DNA from: Heliopora coerulea
Taxonomy: Eukaryota > Cnidaria > Anthozoa > Scleralcyonacea > Helioporidae
Assembly (NCBI GenBank): GCA_030142905.1
Contig: JASJOG010000010.1
Coordinates: forward strand, 1,997,501 to 2,061,500
Direction of reading: 5' to 3'
DNA length: 64,000 nt
Positions 58,314-64,000 of this stretch are shown in pieces. Every line of letters starts with the position of its first letter. Positions within the stretch are counted from its first letter, which is position 1. A program made the position numbers and the translations under genes. The notes under the pieces are model-generated. The model ran no database searches. It was not told the origin of the DNA and saw only the letters and a program-made list of their open reading frames with translations.

Positions 58314-59851
58314 TTTAGTCTAAGAATAGGACTTTAAGAATAATTTCAGGCTTAATTTCACTGGCAATAGCCAAAAAAATAGGTTTTCCATAAATTTTTG
58401 ATGTTAACAATGAGCGATAGCTTCAATTACTCTATCTAATTCGATTTCGCTAGGTTTTCATATATTGCTTTTACCGTAAAAAGTCGTAATCGTAAATCGT
58501 AAAAAAAAATTCCTCGGACATTGAATGGTATTTTCAACACATACGAGTGGTTTATTACGACGCAGCTCTTCTCACTTGTAAGGAATTTTTACTTTTTAAC
58601 TGGCGAGAATATGACTGAGACATAACTTCCAGATAGAACACTTTCTTCCTCAGCTATAATGAAAAGTCACATTTCCTTTTGGTTCAACTAAATGCTTCCC
58701 GAATAGTTTTCATTATTTTCTGTACGGACATATTTCGCTCAAAATGCTTTTATTTCATCTAGATCAAAATTCTATAATTATGAAAATCTTCCACAGCAGC
58801 GTTATATTTTAAAATTAAGTATCTCTAAGTACTGACACTGTATAGTTCTTCCTAAGCTGGAAGTTCAAAAATGGAATTTTAAGATTTGGGGTGGTATTTT
58901 TTATTATCGCTATCATTATTTCAACCTGTTATTATTACAATTATTATTATCAATTATCATAATTTTTTATATCTTGTAAGTTCTATAATTTTTTTACTCG
59001 GAGTGTATCCTTTTCAAAAATCTAAACTAAAAGCCAAAATTCAGACTGATTTATTATTAGGACCAAGTAATGAACTATCAGTTTTCATTGCCCAATTTCC
59101 TTGAACAGGACCTTTGTAATGTAACATTAACTAAAGGTGTACTAACTCACATCTAATTTCACTTGTGAATATAAGTGTCAGTTTGAATAACAAGCGAGAA
59201 CGATTATAAAACAATTGTCGAACAGCAAGCGAGAACGATCATAAAACCAGCTTTTGCATAATTATTACCCAAATCGTCAAAATCTTGTACATCGATGTAA
59301 GCATTCTAAAAATAAACTTCTTTAAGCGCTGAAACATACCTAGTCCGACAAAGTTAGTGTCAGAGAATGTGATGGAATTTTTATTTTAATTTTGTCGGTA
59401 TTCTCTTTTAATATTATCTTACTGACATTTCTGAAAATAACTTAATTTTCAGGAGTATATAATGTGGTGCAGGGAGTGAGTTTAATTTGTTTCCAACAAA
59501 TCTTAATCAAGAACGTCTGAAAACTGTTTTACTTGATCTACTGTGAAAAGTAATGAAAATGTGTCATTTGTTAAGGGGCAAGAAAACTGAAGAACATCAT
59601 ACAAAAGTAAGTAAGCTATTTTTTCTCACATTATAGAATTAGTTTTGTTGATGAAATGGACAAAAGACGAAATAAACGCTAGAAAACAGTACTTCACTCT
59701 GGACAAGGAAATTGTTGGGTTGTACGGCTTTTTATTCCCTTATGAGTTTGAATGTCGAATATTACTTGTAATATACCATTATAGTATATGTTTATGCATA
59801 ACATAACTAACTTCGCGGCCTTTGCTATAACTTGTTTACCGGAGCCGTATG
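58314..59851. other. Intergenic, nothing recognised
   Basis: AT-rich sequence; a short tandem word CAAGCGAGAACGAT is repeated at 59190 and 59226. Confidence 0.45.
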
Positions 59852-59936
59852 GTCTTGGAAGATCAGTCGTTAAAGCACTGGTCTAGTTTCTCCGGATGAT
59901 GGGTTCGATCCCCGAGGAACTTCCTTGACTATGCAT
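59852..59936 (+). repeat. tRNA-like fragment
   Basis: Good B box GGGTTCGATCCCCG and CAGTCGTTAAAGCACTG upstream, with GGAAG/CTTCC possible acceptor pairing. Does not fold to a proper cloverleaf; likely SINE head or tRNA pseudogene. Confidence 0.4.
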
Positions 59937-60949
59937 TTTACACTAAAAGGTCTAGGTGAAGCTTTTACCCAATCATATACAGTAAAAAATTGATCTTCAA
60001 GCCTTTCATTCAACCAAAGTGTAGCTAAATAGAAAAAAAATTAAAACTCTGAAAATTTGAAGGGACGGTAAAAAGAATCGGCGATATGAGAGACTTGAAA
60101 GTAATTACCATCATAACAGGAGGACCAGGAACTGGAGAAACAACCTTAGGATCTGAAAAGAAAACTTGGAAATAGACTACAACATATACTTCCTACGAAA
60201 ATTTATGATTCTGGGATCTTTAAAAGTGATAAGGAATGTACTTAAGACCTAATGTCAAGGGAACTGACACCCTATTGCGCTTTGATGCACTTAGCGGTAT
60301 GTATTTGAATACAGACCTACTTCTTTTCCACGCTCAACAAACGTCCAGTTACAACTGATGTGGGAAAAATACCAGCCGTTCGAGAAAATACTGCACAACA
60401 CGCACAGAGTCATTTCACTTATATCACTCAACACAATTTAACCTAGTACTTGAAATTCTTCTGAACAATAAACGTGCAGTTCGTAAATGAAACACCACCA
60501 GTGTCTTTCGAATTTTTTCATCTATGACTTTCTTCAACACTTAATTCACTCACTTTCTTTACCTTGCTGACGTTATTCGTCTCGTTTATCATCACCCAAC
60601 TTTCAGGCAACTTTCAACACTTTTCTTATGTTGCGCATATTCACTCGTACAATCGAAAGCTTTTGAAATCTCTATTTTATCTAATATACTATGTCTTTGA
60701 TAAATTTGAAGTGACCGAGAATTTCCATGTCCTGTTCATTCCATAACAATCTTATCTGGTATCTCCTTAGCTAATACCCGTGTAACTGCTGTAGCCCGAA
60801 GACTGTGGTTTGTGTAGTTGAAACTTCAATGCCCGCTTGTTTACGCATACGACAAACAGCTGTTCCATATTTGTTATGCCCTACAGGATTCGACGTGAAC
60901 CAAACTTTGAAAAAGTCAAAGACACATTCCAAATTAAAAAAGCTAAAAG

Positions 60950-61145
60950 TACGGTGAAACCTGTATTAAGCGGTCGTCCATTAAGCGGACACCCTGTATT
61001 AAGCGAACAGTTCCCAAAGTCCCGAAATCAACCCCACATGATTCCTATAAATAAAACCTCTAGTAAGCGGACACTTCTATTAAGCGGACGCGGACACCTA
61101 AATTACTTAATAAAGATGCAAAAAAACCTGTGTTAAACGGACAGT
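60950..61145. repeat. TIR-type repeat with TTAAGCGGACA words
   Basis: At least five copies of TTAAGCGGAC-like words after GGTGAAACCTG, typical of pogo/Tigger-like terminal regions. No intact element boundaries set. Confidence 0.5.
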
Positions 61146-61957
61146 ATTTTCTTTGCTTTTTCCATATCTAAACGGATTTTGCGCATTGTTTGCCTGACGC
61201 TACAGTCATTACGTTTAGTCAGCATATATTCAATCCCGGTTTGTCATTACCTTTTAAATATCGCTATAACCCACGGCATATTTGATACAGTGTATTTGGT
61301 GTGTAACAACGTCCCGGCTCTTTTTTCTGTCGAACTTCAGTTACAAATTTACTCAACCAGTTATTCAGCTCTTCGTCGTTAAGCTCTACAATATTGCAGT
61401 TAACTTCTCTATACTTGTCTACGACACACATCTCCTTAAAATTCTCATTTTTTTCAGAAGTCCGCACGGACTACGTATTAATCGTCCAACTGGTGTTTAC
61501 ATTCGTGTTAATCGGTATCTTCGTCTCATTTCTCTTCTTCAGCTCTGCATCAGTCACAACAACAACTTCCCTCTGATTTGTCGTGTATTCGAGTCTCTTT
61601 TCGACCTCAGCCAAACATTTGCCTCCAGTAACCTCATTTTCCTCGTTACTTACTACATCTTGCTGTTTAAGTTCTTATATGTCATGGAAATCAACGTTTA
61701 ATTTTGAACAGTCTGAAAATATTTTGAGTAGTAAAAATTTCCTCGTCGCTTTCTTTCATTCGATCTTACGATGGTTTACTTTAGTAAGACAAGGACTATG
61801 CCTTAAAGTTATGCAAATTTTCATAGCCACCTTCTAACAATTAACCAGTTATACCTCATGATGATTTCCTCAGATAAATCTTTCTTTGTAATTTAATGAT
61901 ATTCACACACTCATTACAAAAATCTGCAAGGAATACCAATTAAATAGTGGTAAATGT

Positions 61958-62247
61958 AAAAACAAGGTTAAACAGTTTAAAATTATTTGAAAAGTTGAAA
62001 CAGGAATGTTTTCGATCTACTTAATCATTATCACGTATAAACTGTTCGAGAATATTAAGCAAGTTCGACCAAAGTCTCAACCACGTTATGTAAATGCAAA
62101 TTCATTGTCAAGTTTAAGTTATTGCTTTGGTATATAATGAACTTAAGTTTACATAACGTTGTATGATGATGATCGGATAAATCGAAAACGTTCCTGTTTT
62201 AAATTTTTTATTAATAATTTAAACTATTCAACCTTGTTTTTAATATT
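61958..62247. mobile_element. Nested palindromic foldback with worn hammerhead words
   Basis: Outer arms ~61958-62020 and 62177-62247 (AACAAGGTTAAACAGTTTAAA), inner arms ~62093-62118 and 62138-62164 (GTTATGTAAA). ATGATGATGATCGG..ATCGAAAACGTT at 62163-62193 looks like the ribozyme family with C3 lost. Confidence 0.55.
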
Positions 62248-62328
62248 TATATTACCTGTGAAGATGTTACAAACAATGGTCAGTTCTTTCAAACTCTTAA
62301 TTGAAATCTCCTCAACAATTAAATAAGT

Positions 62329-62427
62329 TATGTACCTCGGATGTCGGCTTTATGCCAGATAAACCCCTCAAGGCCTACGGCCCCTCGGGTATGTATTTGG
62401 CATAAAGCCTCCATCCTCAGTACATAA
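62329..62427. repeat. Hairpin element
   Basis: Arms 62329-62361 and 62393-62427 (GGCTTTATGCCAGATA / TATTTGGCATAAAGCC). Loop GGCCTACGGCCCCTCGGG is like other CGGC/GCC-loop hairpins here. Confidence 0.7.
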
Positions 62428-62475
62428 ATCGCCGCCTGAGACCCCTTCTATTGTCGTTAGTTGGGTTGTGTGCGA

Positions 62476-62545
62476 ATTGTAATGATAGTAATAATAATAA
62501 CAATAATAATAATAATAACAATAATAATAATGATAATGATAACAA
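62476..62545. repeat. (AAT)n microsatellite
   Basis: AAT/AAC/GAT triplets; further AAT tracts at 62821-62864, 62971-63012 and 63656-63671 follow LINE-like segments as if they were 3' tails. Confidence 0.9.
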
Positions 62546-62820
62546 TAATCTGAAGATTGAAGTTCAAAAGATCTGGAGCCACAGGAGGGTATCTATTATC
62601 CCAATTATAATTGGAGCGCTTGGGACTGTCAGTAAGAATTTGAAGACATGCTATGGTAAGATAGGACTGTATGGGAACACTGCTTTATTTCAAAAGGCTT
62701 GCTCCTTGGGCACAGCAAAGATTTACGCAGAGCACTGGACACCAAAGGGTACGGGATGTAGCTTGATGTTCTGGGAAAAAAACAATACCACCGATAATAA
62801 TAATTGGTGTGAAACATGAA
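62546..62820 (+). pseudogene. LINE C-terminal fragment
   Basis: LKIEVQKIWSHRRVSIIPII, IGALGTVSKNLK and GLYGNTALFQKACSLGTAKIY match the segment after the RT of a LINE family common in cnidarian and mollusc genomes (IEVQKIW..VPIVIGALG). Copy is truncated. Confidence 0.6.
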
Positions 62821-62864
62821 AATAATTATAATAATAATTATAATAATAATAATAATAATACGAA

Positions 62865-62973
62865 AAGTATTAGAAAATGGTTAAATAGATGGTAAAAGCT
62901 TATTAGCTTAAGCTACGGGATGTAGCCTGATAGTGAGTTACCAACCGGTTAAGAACTAGACCATGAGAAAACG

Positions 62974-63007
<34 letters not shown>

Positions 63008-63720
63008 TAATAGGCAGGACATTGATTCGGAGCCAGTGACCTCCATAAAATGAGCAGGCTTTGATGAGATGACCTAGGGAGTGGCGCCCCTGCCTTGCCA
63101 GATAGGTAGACATGTAGCCGAAAGCCTCTGCTTACCTTAATTGGCTGGCAGCTGCAAGTACCCTACGTTCAGGTGTTGGCAAACCTGCCTTGCTAGCCCA
63201 AGGACTAGAAGAAAATCTGTACAGCAGGCTGATGCCTCTGACCTTAGTTGGTTGAGGATAGACCAGCCTTAAATGCTGAAATAGATCTGCACTAGTCTAA
63301 GAATTAAACAATATTCACACTTAAGCCTTGCAGTGGCACTCCCAAACTGACCTTAACTGGTTGGAAGTGCAAGAGAGTACTGTTAAGGTCAAACTAGATA
63401 TATGCATCGGGGAGTGCTTTCAAGCACTTTAGAGGGCTGTACATCCCTTACTTCTTCCTGATTGGATAAGTTGGACAAGTAAGGGCTGGCCCTGTGGGTG
63501 TTTCTTAAAATCCATTTTAATGGTAAAATTAAACCTTCCCCACAAGTTCCCTGAAATGTGCAATGTTTGCTGCGGCCTTAGTTGGCGGGATGCTGGGAGC
63601 TCGTAGCAGGCTGAGACCCTTTCCACTGTCCTTAGTTGGGTGGTGTGCGAGTTGTTATAATAATAATAATAGTCTTCATTTGGGTGGTGTGTGAGTTGTA
63701 ATAGCACTTCTAATAACTAA
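62865..63720 (+). repeat. LINE 3'-end sequences in tandem with AAT tails
   Basis: GGATGTAGCCTGATAG (62927) and GGGATGTAGC (62755) plus GTTGGGTGGTGTGCGAGTTGT (62457-like, 63635, 63680) recur before AAT tracts, suggesting several 3' ends side by side. No coding seen to 64000. Confidence 0.45.
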
Positions 63721-64000
63721 AAAACGTTTATTTCAGCAGATTACTGTCCAAGAAATTTAATATTGAGAACAACTATCAAGTCAGATATATTTGACTGGAC
63801 TGGGATGAAAAGGGTTAACAACACAAGTCACACAACAAACATCAAAATTTAATTCAAAGAGATTTAGTCGGAGTACTGATATGAATCTTCCATTCATAAT
63901 ATTAGGAAGGTGGATTCAGAACTACAGACAAATCCAGGCTGTCACTTATGTGACATGTCCATCCGTAAATAGAACCAGAACCGATTTCTAACCTTCGCTC

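Noticed and set aside
59852..59936. Intact tRNA gene
   Set aside because: B box is good, but no consistent cloverleaf with a seven-base anticodon loop could be drawn.
61282..61701. 139-aa open frame
   Set aside because: No domain, low-complexity hydrophobic content, overlaps other random frames on both strands.
62451..62819. Open frame beginning with a poly-Asn run
   Set aside because: The Asn run is an AAT microsatellite joined to a LINE fragment, not a host gene.

Overview
This is a eukaryotic window, roughly 36-38% GC by eye, with long introns, GT-AG splice sites and many decayed transposable elements. Three multi-exon protein genes lie on the + strand. Intron style, the protein families, and the abundance of Penelope-like elements (PLEs: reverse transcriptase plus GIY-YIG endonuclease) with hammerhead-ribozyme motifs suggest an invertebrate, most likely a cnidarian such as a coral. 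The species assignment is inference. No prokaryotic operon, CRISPR array, rRNA or convincing intact tRNA gene was seen.

Layout. (1) 1-11,501: the 3' half of a receptor-type protein tyrosine phosphatase, covering the end of catalytic domain D1 and all of D2, in eight recognised exons. Its introns hold a LINE fragment, a GTA-rich minisatellite, a tRNA-like SINE piece, a TIR element, a perfect 22-bp hairpin and a PLE reverse-transcriptase scrap. (2) 11,502-19,863: a transposon nest between genes. It contains a PLE whose RT half and endonuclease half lie in opposite orientation, a second PLE endonuclease module between about 200-bp inverted repeats, at least three hammerhead-type cores, a palindromic pair of tRNA-headed repeats, and a broken Ty3/gypsy element. 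(3) 19,864-34,222: a complete SLC35A3-like Golgi UDP-N-acetylglucosamine transporter, 7 exons and 350 aa. Its 6.8-kb intron 2 is packed with hAT-like, pogo/Tigger-like, PLE, BEL/Pao and LINE remnants. Intron 4 holds a hAT-type element with a perfect 8-bp target-site duplication. (4) 36,213-50,797: a complete 8-exon gene for a 560-aa protein not matched to a named family. A von Willebrand A domain sits between two copies of one ~105-residue domain. (5) 50,798-64,000: no protein gene recognised. This stretch has PLE modules, two foldback elements with 12- and 13-bp direct repeats at their ends, a ~350-bp inverted repeat around 1.1 kb of unknown sequence, TIR repeats and LINE 3' ends with AAT-rich tracts.

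How the parts relate. The three host genes have unrelated roles: membrane-associated tyrosine dephosphorylation, nucleotide-sugar import into the Golgi, and a probable nuclear or cytoplasmic vWA adaptor. They share only the strand. The common thread elsewhere is one class of mobile DNA. Sequence ends built on CUGANGA - stem II - GAAA recur at more than ten places, usually in inverted pairs. Several keep all core bases plus pairable stems I and III, and two copies differ by a compensating base-pair change. This dispersed population of PLE-type hammerhead ends, including short foldbacks that have lost all coding sequence, is the most interesting system in the window, together with the duplicated domain of the vWA protein. 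All folding and homology statements come from reading the sequence by eye; no search was run.
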